Notes under the pieces: generated by a model
Database searches by the model: none
Told to the model about the DNA's origin: nothing
What the model saw: the letters and a program-made list of their open reading frames with translations, nothing else
From: Mycoplasmatota bacterium
Lineage (GTDB): Bacteria; Bacillota_I; Bacilli_A; MAG-NZ
Direction: 5' to 3'
NCBI GenBank assembly: GCA_018394315.1
Contig: CP074575.1
Coordinates: forward strand, 1,907,501 to 1,971,500
DNA: 64,000 bases
Part shown: positions 8,774 through 17,560 of the stretch, in pieces
Layout: each line of letters begins with the position of its first letter
Position numbering within the stretch: the first letter of the stretch is position 1
Made by a program: the position numbers and the translations under genes

Positions 8774-9217
8774 TTATTTCCCAGTACTTCCAAATCCACC
8801 AACTCTCACTGTGTCGATAGCATCTTCATTATCAACTGTTAAATATTTACGAAACATACCTTGTGCAATCCTCTCACCCTTTTTAAGTACAACCTTTTCA
8901 TTACCTAAATTGAAGAGTTGAACATGTATTAAACCGTCATTAGTTGGGTTATTATAATAGTCCGCATCGATAATTCCTACAGCATTAGGCAGAAAAACTC
9001 CAAACTTTCTAGGTAGAGAACTTCTTGCAAATAACATAAGAACCTCGTCATCTTGCATATATGCCTTTAACCCAGTTACGCCTAAGCCAATACCATGAGG
9101 CTCTATTACTAAATCCTCTACTAGCGAAATGTCATAGCAAGCACTAAGTTTCGTACTTCTTTTTGGTAAAATGACTTCCTTATTTTCATACCCTTTTGCG
9201 ATTTCGAATCCTCTCAT
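8774..9217 (-). CDS. dut: dUTP diphosphatase (trimeric dUTPase)
   Basis: Hydrolyses dUTP to dUMP and keeps uracil out of DNA. The five dUTPase motifs can be followed: CYDISLVED, FARSSLPRKFG, NAVGIIDADYYNN, GERIAQ, and the C-terminal P-loop-like RVGGFGSTGK. I start it at ATG 9217 (MRGFEIAKG). The GTG at 9238 lies inside xerC, and AAGGAA just ahead of the ATG is the ribosome site. The start is one base downstream of the xerC stop, so the genes are probably coupled. Length from this start is 147. Confidence 0.93.
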   Translation of the reverse strand: MRGFEIAKGYENKEVILPKRSTKLSACYDISLVEDLVIEPHGIGLGVTGLKAYMQDDEVLMLFARSSLPRKFGVFLPNAVGIIDADYYNNPTNDGLIHVQLFNLGNEKVVLKKGERIAQGMFRKYLTVDNEDAIDTVRVGGFGSTGK

Positions 9218-9218
9218 C

Positions 9219-10121
9219 TTATTCCTTCTTTCTTGCACGTGGGTGATGTGCCATGTATGATTCTTTTAGTTTATCTTTTGATACTTGGGTATATATTTGT
9301 GTACTTGATAAATGTTCATGACCTAACAATTCTTGAACACTCCTTAAGTCGGCTCCATTGTTAAGTAAATGTGTAGCAAAACTATGTCTTAACATATGAG
9401 GGCTAAGTTTTATATTTTCACTAGACTTTTCAATAATATCATTAAGTATTACTCTTACTCCTCTTGAAGTAAGCGAAGTTCCTTTATAATTCACAAATAA
9501 CTTTTCCTCAGAATAGTTTTCACTTCTCAATAGAAATTCTGTTCTTGCATTATCAAGATAATCTTTAACACTTTCAACCACGTTAGAATGCATAGGAACA
9601 TATCTATCCTTATTCCCTTTTCCATGAACCAAAATCAAGTTTTGGTAAAAATCTAAATCCCTTATCTTTAATCCGCACAATTCACTTACTCTTAACCCAC
9701 ATCCATATAGCATCTCTAAGATTGCATAGTCCCTCTTACCTTTTGCCTTTTCTTTATTAATTCCATCAAATAAACTACTAATCTCACTTTCGTATATAAA
9801 TCTTGGGTTTTTCTTCTCTTGTTTAGGAATTTTTACAGAGTCAAATGGATTATTACCTATATATGCTTCTTTCCTTAAATAAGCAAAGAAAGTTCTTGCG
9901 CTAGATATTTTCCTTGCAATACTTCTTCTTGAATAGTCCTTTTCAAATAGAAATCCTAAATAAAATCTAGCCAATGCCTCGTTTGCATCTGTTAACTCCC
10001 CAAAACCCTCACTTTGAATAAAATCTGTTAACACATTTATATCTCTTATATAATTATCGATTGTATGAGTGGAATAATTCTTGCTTTCTAAATACCTAAT
10101 AAAGTTATCTATTAAGTCCAA
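9219..10121 (-). CDS. xerC: Tyrosine recombinase XerC/XerD type
   Basis: Site-specific recombinase, most likely for chromosome dimer resolution at dif. The N-terminal SAM-like DNA-binding domain covers about residues 1-85. The catalytic domain shows the first Arg in [12 protein letters not shown], Lys in HGKGNKDR, His-x-x-Arg in [12 protein letters not shown], the second His in [13 protein letters not shown] and the nucleophile Tyr in that same motif. Start is TTG at 10121, overlapping the last codons of trmFO by 17 bases; no better start follows. The order trmFO-xerC is typical of Bacilli and supports a housekeeping role rather than a phage integrase. Choice of C over D rests on context. Confidence 0.9.
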   Translation of the reverse strand: MDLIDNFIRYLESKNYSTHTIDNYIRDINVLTDFIQSEGFGELTDANEALARFYLGFLFEKDYSRRSIARKISSARTFFAYLRKEAYIGNNPFDSVKIPKQEKKNPRFIYESEISSLFDGINKEKAKGKRDYAILEMLYGCGLRVSELCGLKIRDLDFYQNLILVHGKGNKDRYVPMHSNVVESVKDYLDNARTEFLLRSENYSEEKLFVNYKGTSLTSRGVRVILNDIIEKSSENIKLSPHMLRHSFATHLLNNGADLRSVQELLGHEHLSSTQIYTQVSKDKLKESYMAHHPRARKKE

Positions 10122-11400
10122 ATTCAGTCACAATACTTTCTAAAGCTCTTTCCCCATACAATCTCTTTCTGTCTTTTTTATGATGCTTTTCTTCTAAACT
10201 TGGCATAAGTCCAAAATTAGCATTCATTGGTTGAAAATTTTGGATGTTCTCATTAGAAATGTAATTAACCATCGATCCTATAATTGACTTACTAGATAGC
10301 GAATACATTTCTTCATTTAAAATAAACTTTGCTATATTAAGCCCTGCTAGTAACCCACTAGCTACACTTTCAACATATCCTTCTACACCCGTAATTTGAC
10401 CTGCAAAAAATAAATCATCTCGAAATTGACATTGATAAGTATTCTTTAATACTTTAGGACTATTAATAAAAGTATTCCTATGCATTACACCATACCTAAT
10501 TATCTCAACACTTTCTAGTCCCGGAATCATTCTTAAAATTCTCTTCTGCTCGCCAAATTTAAGGTTAGTCTGAAAACCAACAACATTATATAAATCACCT
10601 ATTGCATTATCTTGACGTAATTGAACTACTGCATAAGGCTTAACATTATCATGTTCTAAACCTACAGGCTTCATCGGTCCAAATAAAAGAGTCTTTTTCC
10701 CACGCTTAGCCATTACTTCAAAAGGCATACAACCTTCAAAAACATTAACTTCAAAATCTTTTAAAATCTGAGTTTCTGCATTTATTAATTCACGGTGGAA
10801 CTTATTAAATTCTAGTATATTCATTGGGCAATTAATATAATCAGCAGCGCCTTTATCATATCTACTTTTTAAGTACGCCTTAGTCATATCAATCGAATCC
10901 TTAGTTACAATTGGGGCGGCTGCATCAAAGAATGAAAGGTATTCGATTCCCAAAAATTCTTTAATTGACTCACTAAGAGCATTGCTTGTTAAAGGTCCTG
11001 TTGCGATAATCGTAGGTCCATTTGGAATATCTGTTACCGCATCATATATAACCTCAATATTTTTATGACTCAAAATTTCAGATGTTATCCACTTAGAGAA
11101 CTCTATTCTATCGACCGCAAGTGCTCCACCAGCTGGAACCCTAAATTTATCGGCAGCCCTTAATACTAATGAATTAAGATAACGCATTTCTTCCTTTAAT
11201 ATACCAACTGCATTCTCTAAGCTATTACTTCTTAATGAATTAGAGCATACTAATTCCGCAAAAAAATCTGTGTGATGTGCAGGTGTATTGATTTTAGGTC
11301 TCATTTCATACAGACGCACTTGTATTCCCTTTTCAGCTAGTTGCCAGGCAGCTTCAGAACCAGCTAATCCTGCACCTATTACATTAACATAACTTCCCAT
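10105..11400 (-). CDS. trmFO: Methylenetetrahydrofolate-tRNA-(uracil-5-)-methyltransferase
   Basis: Forms m5U54 in the T-loop of tRNA with folate and FADH2, the Gram-positive alternative to TrmA. The N-terminus shows the FAD-binding [17 protein letters not shown]. The conserved [18 protein letters not shown] block, with its catalytic-region Cys, follows, and the C-terminal [20 protein letters not shown] is present. Length (431) is normal. GGTGAT precedes the ATG. A promoter with an extended -10 lies only about 16 bases ahead, so the leader is very short. Confidence 0.96.
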   Translation of the reverse strand: MGSYVNVIGAGLAGSEAAWQLAEKGIQVRLYEMRPKINTPAHHTDFFAELVCSNSLRSNSLENAVGILKEEMRYLNSLVLRAADKFRVPAGGALAVDRIEFSKWITSEILSHKNIEVIYDAVTDIPNGPTIIATGPLTSNALSESIKEFLGIEYLSFFDAAAPIVTKDSIDMTKAYLKSRYDKGAADYINCPMNILEFNKFHRELINAETQILKDFEVNVFEGCMPFEVMAKRGKKTLLFGPMKPVGLEHDNVKPYAVVQLRQDNAIGDLYNVVGFQTNLKFGEQKRILRMIPGLESVEIIRYGVMHRNTFINSPKVLKNTYQCQFRDDLFFAGQITGVEGYVESVASGLLAGLNIAKFILNEEMYSLSSKSIIGSMVNYISNENIQNFQPMNANFGLMPSLEEKHHKKDRKRLYGERALESIVTEFGLNR

Positions 11401-11415
11401 AATATCACCAGTAAT

Positions 11416-11424
11416 ATTATATCA
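11416..11424 (-). promoter_or_regulatory. Extended -10 promoter of trmFO-xerC-dut
   Basis: TGATATAAT on the minus strand gives a TG-extended -10 with TATAAT at 11416-11421. There is no good -35, which is tolerated with an extended -10. Confidence 0.55.
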
Positions 11425-11444
11425 TATAGAGTGAATATTACTCT

Positions 11445-11473
11445 TAAAAAAAACAATCAATCTTGATTGTTTT
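11445..11473 (-). terminator. Intrinsic terminator of ridA
   Basis: Minus strand: ACAATCA and TTGATTGT stem with a three-base loop followed by eight T. The stem begins at the ridA stop codon. Confidence 0.85.
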
Positions 11474-11846
11474 ATTTGCTAGCTATTACCTCGATTTCTA
11501 CTTTAGCACCTAAAGGTAACTTAGCTACTTCAAAGGCACTTCTTGCTGGAAAGGGTTTTTCAAAGAATTCAGCATATACTTCGTTCATTAAGCTAAATTC
11601 AGTGATATCGTCTAAATAGACAGTAGTTTTAACGACATCACTTAAACTATATCCCTCTTCTTCAAGTATCGCCTTTACATTTTTTAAAGAAACCTTAGTT
11701 TGAGATTTAATATCCTTAGGCATTTCTTTTGTAGATGGATCAATTGGAAGTTGACCACTTGTAATAATCATATCCCCAAATTTTATTCCTTGAGAATACG
11801 GTCCGATTGCACCAGGTGCATCACTTGTAATTATTTGTTTTTTCAT
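11472..11846 (-). CDS. ridA: RidA family enamine/imine deaminase
   Basis: Small trimeric protein that hydrolyses reactive enamines and imines made by PLP enzymes. The family pattern is clear: AIGPYSQGI near the N-terminus, GQLPIDP, and PFPARSAFEVAKLPLGAKVEIEVIA with the conserved Arg and Glu. Length 124, as expected. It stands alone between its own promoter (TTGATT/TAGAAT) and terminator. Confidence 0.93.
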   Translation of the reverse strand: MKKQIITSDAPGAIGPYSQGIKFGDMIITSGQLPIDPSTKEMPKDIKSQTKVSLKNVKAILEEEGYSLSDVVKTTVYLDDITEFSLMNEVYAEFFEKPFPARSAFEVAKLPLGAKVEIEVIASK

Positions 11847-11872
11847 TATATACCTCTCATTTAATATACCCT

Positions 11873-11901
11873 ATTCTACATCTAGACATCTAAGAAATCA
11901 A
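11873..11901 (-). promoter_or_regulatory. Promoter of ridA
   Basis: TTGATT at 11896-11901 and TAGAAT at 11873-11878 with a 17-base spacer on the minus strand, about 27 bases ahead of the ridA start. Confidence 0.65.
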
Positions 11902-11942
11902 CTAATATCCTACGATAAATTAATGGGTAATTCATATAACTA

Positions 11943-11970
11943 ATTAAAAAGACACTGAATTTTCAGTGTC
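11943..11970 (-). terminator. Intrinsic terminator of the LysM gene
   Basis: Perfect stem GACACTGAA / TTCAGTGTC with a two-base centre, followed by TTTTTAATT on the minus strand. Confidence 0.9.
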
Positions 11971-11979
11971 GTAAACTCA

Positions 11980-12546
11980 CTACTTAATTATTATAGTTGC
12001 TCCTGGTTTTAACCATATTTTTTGATTGTAGTCCATTAATTCTTCATACGTCATACCAGTTTTCTCTAAAATAGTGTTTAATGTATCTTCTTCTAAAATA
12101 ATGTATTCCTTCAATTTTCTAGGAATTTTAATCATTTGTTCAGGAGCAAGTTCTAATTTTAGGACATCATTATACATCATTAACACTCTTGGTGGAACAT
12201 TAAACATTTCACTGATTTTAATTAATGAGTCACCAGAAACAGTTAAATATTCTTTATAGTGCATCCCATTCATTTCTTGATAAGGTATTAGAAGCACTTG
12301 GTTAGGATATATTGTTGTTGATTCTAAATTATTTAGTTTGAGTAACTCCTCTATAGTAGTACCATAATTATTAGCTATACTATATAAATTATCACCTTTT
12401 TGTACAGTATAACTCATCTCGTTTTGCACTCTAGGAGCTACGTATGTTTGCTCAGGTTCATAGTATGTTTGCTCAGGCTCATAGTATGTTTCCTCTAGTT
12501 CATTTAATCTATTTTGATTATTATAGAACATATCAAATCTTTCCAT
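11980..12546 (-). CDS. Protein with three LysM modules and no signal peptide
   Basis: LysM domains bind peptidoglycan or similar glycans. Three can be seen: residues 46-89 (SYTVQKGDNLYSIANNYGT), about 98-140 and about 147-188; the first is closest to consensus. The N-terminus is hydrophilic (MERFDMFYNNQNRLNELEE) and carries a 7-residue repeat, EQTYYEP, encoded by 21-base tandem repeats. No signal peptide or membrane segment is visible. Surface display would need another route; alternatively it acts inside the cell, as the LysM proteins of spore coats do. AAGGAGG lies five bases ahead of the ATG. Function is not known. Confidence 0.8.
   Translation of the reverse strand: MERFDMFYNNQNRLNELEETYYEPEQTYYEPEQTYVAPRVQNEMSYTVQKGDNLYSIANNYGTTIEELLKLNNLESTTIYPNQVLLIPYQEMNGMHYKEYLTVSGDSLIKISEMFNVPPRVLMMYNDVLKLELAPEQMIKIPRKLKEYIILEEDTLNTILEKTGMTYEELMDYNQKIWLKPGATIIIK
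12442..12504. repeat. Three tandem 21-base repeats in the LysM gene
   Basis: Units at 12442-12462, 12463-12483 and 12484-12504, the first two differing at a single base. They encode the heptapeptide repeat EQTYYEP at the N-terminus. The near-identity suggests recent duplication by slippage. Confidence 0.85.
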
Positions 12547-12610
12547 TTTCCCTCCTTATAGTTTATATATCTCACTTTTATATATGCATAAAAACTGAAT
12601 TAGTATGGGC

Positions 12611-12640
12611 AAAAGAAAAGTTGATAACTAATTCATCAAC
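12611..12640 (-). terminator. Intrinsic terminator of the lipid kinase-TPR operon
   Basis: Stem GTTGAT / ATCAAC around a nine-base loop, then TTTTCTTTT on the minus strand. It overlaps the end of the TPR gene. Confidence 0.75.
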
Positions 12641-13485
12641 CAATTATATAAATTATCTAATTCCTTATCCTCTAATGCATATTTTTTAAAGTCTGTGTTA
12701 ATTTTAAAAGCTTTAGTTAAATCAAGTTTTGCAAAATTGATGTTTCCTGCTAAATTGTAAGCACATCCTCTATTATAATAAAAGATTGCCTCTTTAGAAA
12801 TTTCTAAAGCTTTTGTATAAAGCAAGATTGCGTTATCGTAATCTTTTTTTTCCTTGTAAATAACTCCAAGATTAAAAAATGAATAACTATATGGTTCCTG
12901 ATATGAAATAGACTTTTCATAGTACTCAATTGCATCATCTAATTTACCCGTTTTATAAGAAACTACTCCTAAGTTAAAATAAACTTTCGTATTTTCCTCA
13001 ATAGATAATGCGCTCATAAACATTTCTAAAGCCTGCTCATTAAGATTTTTTTTTTCGTAAAACGACCCCAAGTTGTTGTATGCCCAAAAGTGATCCTTAC
13101 TATATTCAATAGTTTTAAGATAATAATATTCAGCTTCATTTTTGTCAAGTTCATCATAAATACAGCCTAAGAAAAAATATGCAGATTCGTACTTTTCATC
13201 AAGTTGAATTGTTCGTTTATAAAAATGAATCGCATTCTCATAGTCACCATACTCATCATAAACAGTAGCAAGACCATAATGTGCTCCTGCATGTTTAGGG
13301 TCAATCATGATTATTTTTTGTAAGATTCCCTCGGATTCACTTAAATTATTCATTTCAAAATTAATTAATGCAATATCTAACAAAATATCACTATCCGGGT
13401 TTTCTATAGAAAGTAATAATTTTAATGCCTCTTCTAGCTTTCCATCTTCCCATAATTGATGAGCATCATATAGGGAATTACTCAT
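12628..13485 (-). CDS. Tetratricopeptide repeat protein
   Basis: Row of about seven TPR helix pairs from residue 1 to 280 (for example AHYGLATVYDEYGDYENAIHFY and FFNLGVIYKEKKDYDNAILLY as parts of successive units). TPRs are scaffolds for protein binding, so no reaction can be assigned. It is probably cytosolic: no signal peptide is seen. I start it at ATG 13485 (MSNSLYDAHQ), where ATGAGTAA overlaps the stop of the upstream kinase gene and suggests coupling. A frame opening at 13536 would lie deep in the kinase gene. Length from this start is 285. Confidence 0.8.
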   Translation of the reverse strand: MSNSLYDAHQLWEDGKLEEALKLLLSIENPDSDILLDIALINFEMNNLSESEGILQKIIMIDPKHAGAHYGLATVYDEYGDYENAIHFYKRTIQLDEKYESAYFFLGCIYDELDKNEAEYYYLKTIEYSKDHFWAYNNLGSFYEKKNLNEQALEMFMSALSIEENTKVYFNLGVVSYKTGKLDDAIEYYEKSISYQEPYSYSFFNLGVIYKEKKDYDNAILLYTKALEISKEAIFYYNRGCAYNLAGNINFAKLDLTKAFKINTDFKKYALEDKELDNLYNWLMN

Positions 13486-14302
13486 CAATATATACTCTAA
13501 ACTCCGTTTGAGGTTGTATTCCAACATCTCCATCAACTTGATGCATTCTTGCTTCGCTCATTTTTATCAATATTTCTTTACCTTTCACTATTGTAAAATA
13601 CTTTGTTAGTTTTACATGACTACCAGAGTAAACTTTTGGAAAATGAAATAATAGTTTTAATCTACTAATATTATGCACGATACAAAAATCTAATATACCA
13701 TCATTGTTCCTCGCTTCTGGTGTAACATTCATACCCCCACCAAAGTTTTTACCATTCTGTGCAACAATTAACCATGTCTTCTTAAACTTTCTTGTTTCAC
13801 CATCAACTGTAACGATTGCTTCAGTCGGTTTATAAGAAAAGAATGACATAATAGAATGAAAAGCATAAGAAATTTTTGTTTTTTTTCTAGCTTTTTGAGA
13901 TCTTTCAATAACTTCACAATCAACTCCTACACCAAATCCATTTAACATAATTCTAGTTATATCACCTTCAGCAATAACCTTATCAACTGAACCATGATAT
14001 GGAACAAATTCAGCTTTATAATTTCTCATAAAATCATTTCCTGTACCGCCCGCATAAAACAGAATTCTCGACTTAATATTTTCAATGTGTGATATGTTAT
14101 TCGCAAATCTAGATAATGTACCATCTCCACCAATTACTATAATTTCATCTTCAATAGTGTAAGTACTTAAAAATTCTCCATAGTCTTCAATTTCCAAGAC
14201 ATTAAAAATTATATATTCTCCATTTATCCTCTTAATTACTTCATTTAAAGATTTATCTCCACGGTTCCCTCTTGCTTTTGGGTTATACACTAATACATAC
14301 AT
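13478..14302 (-). CDS. Diacylglycerol kinase family lipid kinase (DagK/YegS type)
   Basis: Soluble lipid kinase with the diacylglycerol kinase catalytic domain. NPKARGNRG near residue 7 and the nucleotide-binding GGDGTLSRF near residue 60 are hallmarks. AGGTGNDF follows, and QVDGD lies near the C-terminus. Such proteins recycle diacylglycerol to phosphatidate or phosphorylate related lipids. Its 274 residues are slightly shorter than DgkB (about 300). The next gene starts inside its stop codon. The exact lipid is not certain. Confidence 0.85.
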   Translation of the reverse strand: MYVLVYNPKARGNRGDKSLNEVIKRINGEYIIFNVLEIEDYGEFLSTYTIEDEIIVIGGDGTLSRFANNISHIENIKSRILFYAGGTGNDFMRNYKAEFVPYHGSVDKVIAEGDITRIMLNGFGVGVDCEVIERSQKARKKTKISYAFHSIMSFFSYKPTEAIVTVDGETRKFKKTWLIVAQNGKNFGGGMNVTPEARNNDGILDFCIVHNISRLKLLFHFPKVYSGSHVKLTKYFTIVKGKEILIKMSEARMHQVDGDVGIQPQTEFRVYIDE

Positions 14303-14331
14303 TTTTTCATCCCCTTCTTACATATTTTATC

Positions 14332-14363
14332 AAAAAAAAGCACTTTTTGACAAAGTACTTTTT
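14332..14363 (-). terminator. Intrinsic terminator of thrS
   Basis: Minus strand: AAAGTACTTT pairs with AAAGTGCTTT (one G-U) around a five-base loop, followed by eight T. Confidence 0.85.
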
Positions 14364-14369
14364 AATTAA

Positions 14370-16295
14370 TTATTTTCTTCTGTTTTTAATCTCATCTAAA
14401 ATCATAGATTTAAAATCACTGAAAGCTACTGTAACCTGTTCATTCGATCCATATTTACGATATGTAACAAGGTCTTTTTGTACCTCATTATCACCCACAA
14501 CTAATTGATATGGTACTTTTTGCGTTTGGGCTTCACGTATTTTATAACCTAATTTTTCTTCACGTTTGTCTAACTCAATACGTACACCTAAATCAAATAG
14601 TTCTTCAAATATTTTGTTTGAATACTCTAAATGCACTTCATTACTAACAGGAATGACAATTGCTTGTACAGGAGCCAACCAAGATGGGAATGCTCCTCGG
14701 TATTGTTCTACTAGTATACTCATTAGTCTTTCCCAAGTAGATATTAAACCCCTATGAATAACCACTGGTCGTTCTTTATGTCCACCTTCAGCAATATAAT
14801 TTAGATCAAATCTAATAGGTAACAAGAAATCAAGTTGAACAGTACTCATCGTAATAGTATGACCCATCATAGTTTTGACTTGAATATCAATTTTAGGTCC
14901 GTAGAAAGCCGCTTCACCTTTCATTTCTACAAACTCTACATTCATTTCATTTAATATTTCTCTCATCATTTCTTCTGCAGTATCCCATAATTTATCATCG
15001 TCATGGAATTTGCCTTTTTTAGAGTCACGTAAAGCTAACTCAACATATTCAATTTCTAAACCAAGGTCATCTATTGCTTGATATATTAAATTATACGCGG
15101 CCTTTACTTCATCCTTAATTTGATCAGGACGAACAAACAAGTGTGCATCAGTTAAAGTCATTGCTCTAACTCTCTCTAAACCTGTTAAAGCTCCACTAGC
15201 TTCATATCTGTGTTGAGTTACTACTTCTGCATATCTGATTGGTAAATCACGGTAACTTCTTAAATCGGTCTTATAAACTAGCATATGATGTGGACAACTC
15301 ATTGGGCGTAGTACGAACTCTTCTCCATCTCGTTCCATCGAAGGGAACATATTATCTCTATAATTTGCCCAGTGGCCTGAAGTTTCATACAGCCATTTAG
15401 TTCCTAGCATTGGAGTAGATACATGTAAATATCCCGCTTTTCTTTCAAGTTCATACACGTAGTTCTCTAACTCTCTTCTTATTACGTAACCCTTTGGAAG
15501 TAATAGAGGTAACCCTTGCCCCGCATCAGGTACAATTTCAAATAACCTTAGTTCTTTTCCGACTTTTCTATGATCATAAAGTTTTCTTTCCTCTAAGATT
15601 TTTAAATGATTAGCTAAGTCTTCTTTGGTATACCATGAAGTACCATAAATTCTTTGAAGCTGTTCATTATTCACATCCCCACGCCAATAAGCTCCAGCTA
15701 TACTTAGTAACTTAAAGAATCTAATATGTTTTGTATTACCAATATGTCCACCTCTACAAAGGTCAGTGAACTCACCTTGAGTATAAAATGAAATAATCTC
15801 TCCGTCAGGTAGATCGTTGATTAATTCAGTCTTGTACTTATCACCTTTAAAAGATTCTAATGCTTTATCCTTTGGTAATTCTTTTCTTTCCATTGGTAAC
15901 GCTGCACCTACAAGTCGAGTCATCTCTTTTTCAATTCTCTTCAAATCTTCTTCTCTAATCGGTTCTCCGTTTGTATTTACGTCATAATAAAACCCTTCTG
16001 CAATATCAGGACCTACCCCAAATGTTGCATCAGGAAAAAGTCTCTTAACCGCTTGAGCCATCAAATGAGCAGTACTATGGTTAAGTATACTAAATGCATC
16101 CTTATGCTTCTTTGTAATTATCTCAATGTCACCATCAATTTCGATGGGTCTATTTAAATCATATAACTCACCATTAATGTAACCTGCTACTGATTGTTTT
16201 TTTAATCCAGGTGAGATACTACCTGCAATCATTTCAACGCTCACTCCGTTTTCAAATTCTTTAATATTTCCATCAGGAAAAGTAATCTTAATCAT
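14370..16295 (-). CDS. thrS: Threonyl-tRNA synthetase
   Basis: Class II synthetase that charges tRNA-Thr. Residues 1-62 form a TGS domain. The N2 editing domain has HSTAHLMAQAV (HxxxH). The catalytic core carries the zinc ligands, seen in RPMSCPHHMLVYKTD, and the motif 2 segment RYAEVVTQHRYEASG. The C-terminal anticodon-binding domain begins with APVQAIVIPVS. I choose ATG 16295 (AAGGAGATGATTTG ahead of it) rather than the TTG one codon upstream. It lies 12 bases after the MazG-like gene, behind a T-box leader, so expression should respond to uncharged tRNA-Thr. Confidence 0.97.
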   Translation of the reverse strand: MIKITFPDGNIKEFENGVSVEMIAGSISPGLKKQSVAGYINGELYDLNRPIEIDGDIEIITKKHKDAFSILNHSTAHLMAQAVKRLFPDATFGVGPDIAEGFYYDVNTNGEPIREEDLKRIEKEMTRLVGAALPMERKELPKDKALESFKGDKYKTELINDLPDGEIISFYTQGEFTDLCRGGHIGNTKHIRFFKLLSIAGAYWRGDVNNEQLQRIYGTSWYTKEDLANHLKILEERKLYDHRKVGKELRLFEIVPDAGQGLPLLLPKGYVIRRELENYVYELERKAGYLHVSTPMLGTKWLYETSGHWANYRDNMFPSMERDGEEFVLRPMSCPHHMLVYKTDLRSYRDLPIRYAEVVTQHRYEASGALTGLERVRAMTLTDAHLFVRPDQIKDEVKAAYNLIYQAIDDLGLEIEYVELALRDSKKGKFHDDDKLWDTAEEMMREILNEMNVEFVEMKGEAAFYGPKIDIQVKTMMGHTITMSTVQLDFLLPIRFDLNYIAEGGHKERPVVIHRGLISTWERLMSILVEQYRGAFPSWLAPVQAIVIPVSNEVHLEYSNKIFEELFDLGVRIELDKREEKLGYKIREAQTQKVPYQLVVGDNEVQKDLVTYRKYGSNEQVTVAFSDFKSMILDEIKNRRK

Positions 16296-16307
16296 CAAAT
16301 CATCTCC

Positions 16308-16598
16308 TTATCTATTATATTTATCTTTATTTATTATTTCTTTAAGTTCAATCGCTTCATTCAAATCTATCTCATTAATATTGGCGACTGCAGCGACATA
16401 ATGTAAGCAATCATATAACTCCAATTTCATATTCTCCTTAATCTCTGGGGTGAGTCCATTTAAACTGCTCTTTCTAACTTCATTAGCTAGCTCACCAACT
16501 TCTTCTACAAACTTAAGCATCACTTCTAGCTTATATTCTGGATTATGATCTCTTAGCTTAACAAATTGTTGAAATTCACTAATTTTATAATCTTTCAT
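16308..16598 (-). CDS. MazG-like nucleotide pyrophosphohydrolase domain protein
   Basis: Small all-alpha NTP pyrophosphatase type protein of 96 residues. The metal-binding pattern is present: EEVGELANEV (residues about 31-41) and ELYDCLHYV (about 59-67). MazG-type enzymes hydrolyse nucleoside triphosphates to monophosphates, often as house cleaning. AAGGAG precedes the ATG and follows directly after the T-run of the T-box terminator. It is therefore the first gene controlled by the tRNA-Thr leader, with thrS second. The substrate and the reason for co-regulation with thrS are unknown. Confidence 0.8.
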   Translation of the reverse strand: MKDYKISEFQQFVKLRDHNPEYKLEVMLKFVEEVGELANEVRKSSLNGLTPEIKENMKLELYDCLHYVAAVANINEIDLNEAIELKEIINKDKYNR

Positions 16599-16609
16599 AT
16601 TTACTCCTT

Positions 16610-16823
16610 AAAAAAAGTCCCTAGAAGAATATCTTCTAAGGACGTAGTATACGCGGTACCACCTTAGTTCACAATATGTGCACTTAAAATCCCTTAACGC
16701 TGGATCAACGAAACTGATTAGGTTTAGCTCCAAGGGAGTAATAAAATAATTTGTACTGTTAGTCTTTCACCATCACTAACTCGCTTTAAGTCTGAAATCA
16801 TTTATCATATCCTCTTCATCGCT
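16610..16823 (-). promoter_or_regulatory. T-box riboswitch (tRNA-Thr) ahead of the MazG-like gene and thrS
   Basis: The minus strand has the hallmark T-box antiterminator sequence AAGGTGGTACCGCG (within 16652-16669). It also has the stem I distal element GCGAG...GATGGTGAAAG and a terminator stem GTCCTTAGAAG / CTTCTAGGGAC followed by seven T (16610-16643). On the 3' side of stem I, just before CCCTTGGAGC, the expected specifier segment contains ACT (16737-16739), a threonine codon. That fits thrS, although the specifier alignment was done by eye. Uncharged tRNA-Thr should stabilise the antiterminator and switch the operon on. Confidence 0.92.
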
Positions 16824-16829
16824 TGATAT

Positions 16830-16858
16830 ATTATATATTGTTTAAACATAAAAGTCTA
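16830..16858 (-). promoter_or_regulatory. Promoter of the T-box/thrS operon
   Basis: TAGACT at 16853-16858 and a perfect TATAAT at 16830-16835 with a 17-base spacer on the minus strand. Confidence 0.7.
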
Positions 16859-16875
16859 TATCTATTCTAATTTGA

Positions 16876-17541
16876 TTATTTAATATTAGTTAAATAAAAT
16901 AACCTATTAAATCGTTTATGCTTTTCATAATAAACATCTATATATTTATCAATTATAAAATATCCTGATAAATAGGTTTTCCATTCTTCTGTGGTTAAAT
17001 TATGTAAATATATCTCTGATTCTTCTTTATAGAAGTTTTTCTCAACAAGTGTCATATTCCACTCTTTAACTTCTTCTTTAGTTATGTATGGATTAACTTT
17101 AAGAATTATTTTACCATGATTTTTCAAGATTCTCTTAATCTCTTTTAATACTTGATTTGCATCCTTAGGATGTAGATTGTCAATAATATTATAAAGAATA
17201 ATACCATCAAAACTAGAATCCTCCATTTTGTCTAATACTTCTACTCCACCAGAAATAAACGAATAATCTTTAATCTTATTTACTTTAAATTTTTCGTTAG
17301 CAGTATTAATTGCTTCACTTGAAATATCGATTCCAAGACATTCAGCATCATTTTGTAGTGCACATCGTATTAGCATTGATCCATTGCCACATCCAAAATC
17401 CATGATTCTTTTACAATCTGAAATCCATATAATTGAATCATCTAATTCCTTTACACCAGTTGATGGTGAAGTTATCTTAAGATTTCCTCTTTTTATAAAT
17501 ATTTTATCCCAAAATTTCTTAGTTGAATTATAATCAAACAT
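16876..17541 (-). CDS. Class I SAM-dependent methyltransferase
   Basis: The Rossmann methyltransferase fold is shown by motif I MDFGCGNGSML (about residues 47-57), the acidic end of strand 2 in LGIDISSEAI, and the motif IV-like DGIILYNIIDNLHP. A YxxxRFNRLFY tail follows. The acceptor cannot be read from the sequence; the fold resembles small-molecule or ubiquinone-type methyltransferases. GGGGAT precedes the ATG, which lies 20 bases after the dnaI stop. It is the last gene of the coaE-dnaB-dnaI run. Confidence 0.8.
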   Translation of the reverse strand: MFDYNSTKKFWDKIFIKRGNLKITSPSTGVKELDDSIIWISDCKRIMDFGCGNGSMLIRCALQNDAECLGIDISSEAINTANEKFKVNKIKDYSFISGGVEVLDKMEDSSFDGIILYNIIDNLHPKDANQVLKEIKRILKNHGKIILKVNPYITKEEVKEWNMTLVEKNFYKEESEIYLHNLTTEEWKTYLSGYFIIDKYIDVYYEKHKRFNRLFYLTNIK

Positions 17542-17560
17542 TAGTTTATCCCCTAAAAAC

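Noticed and set aside
12444..12689. Plus-strand ORF opposite the LysM gene and the following gap
   Set aside because: Antisense to the repeat-coding region, no ribosome site, composition not protein-like.
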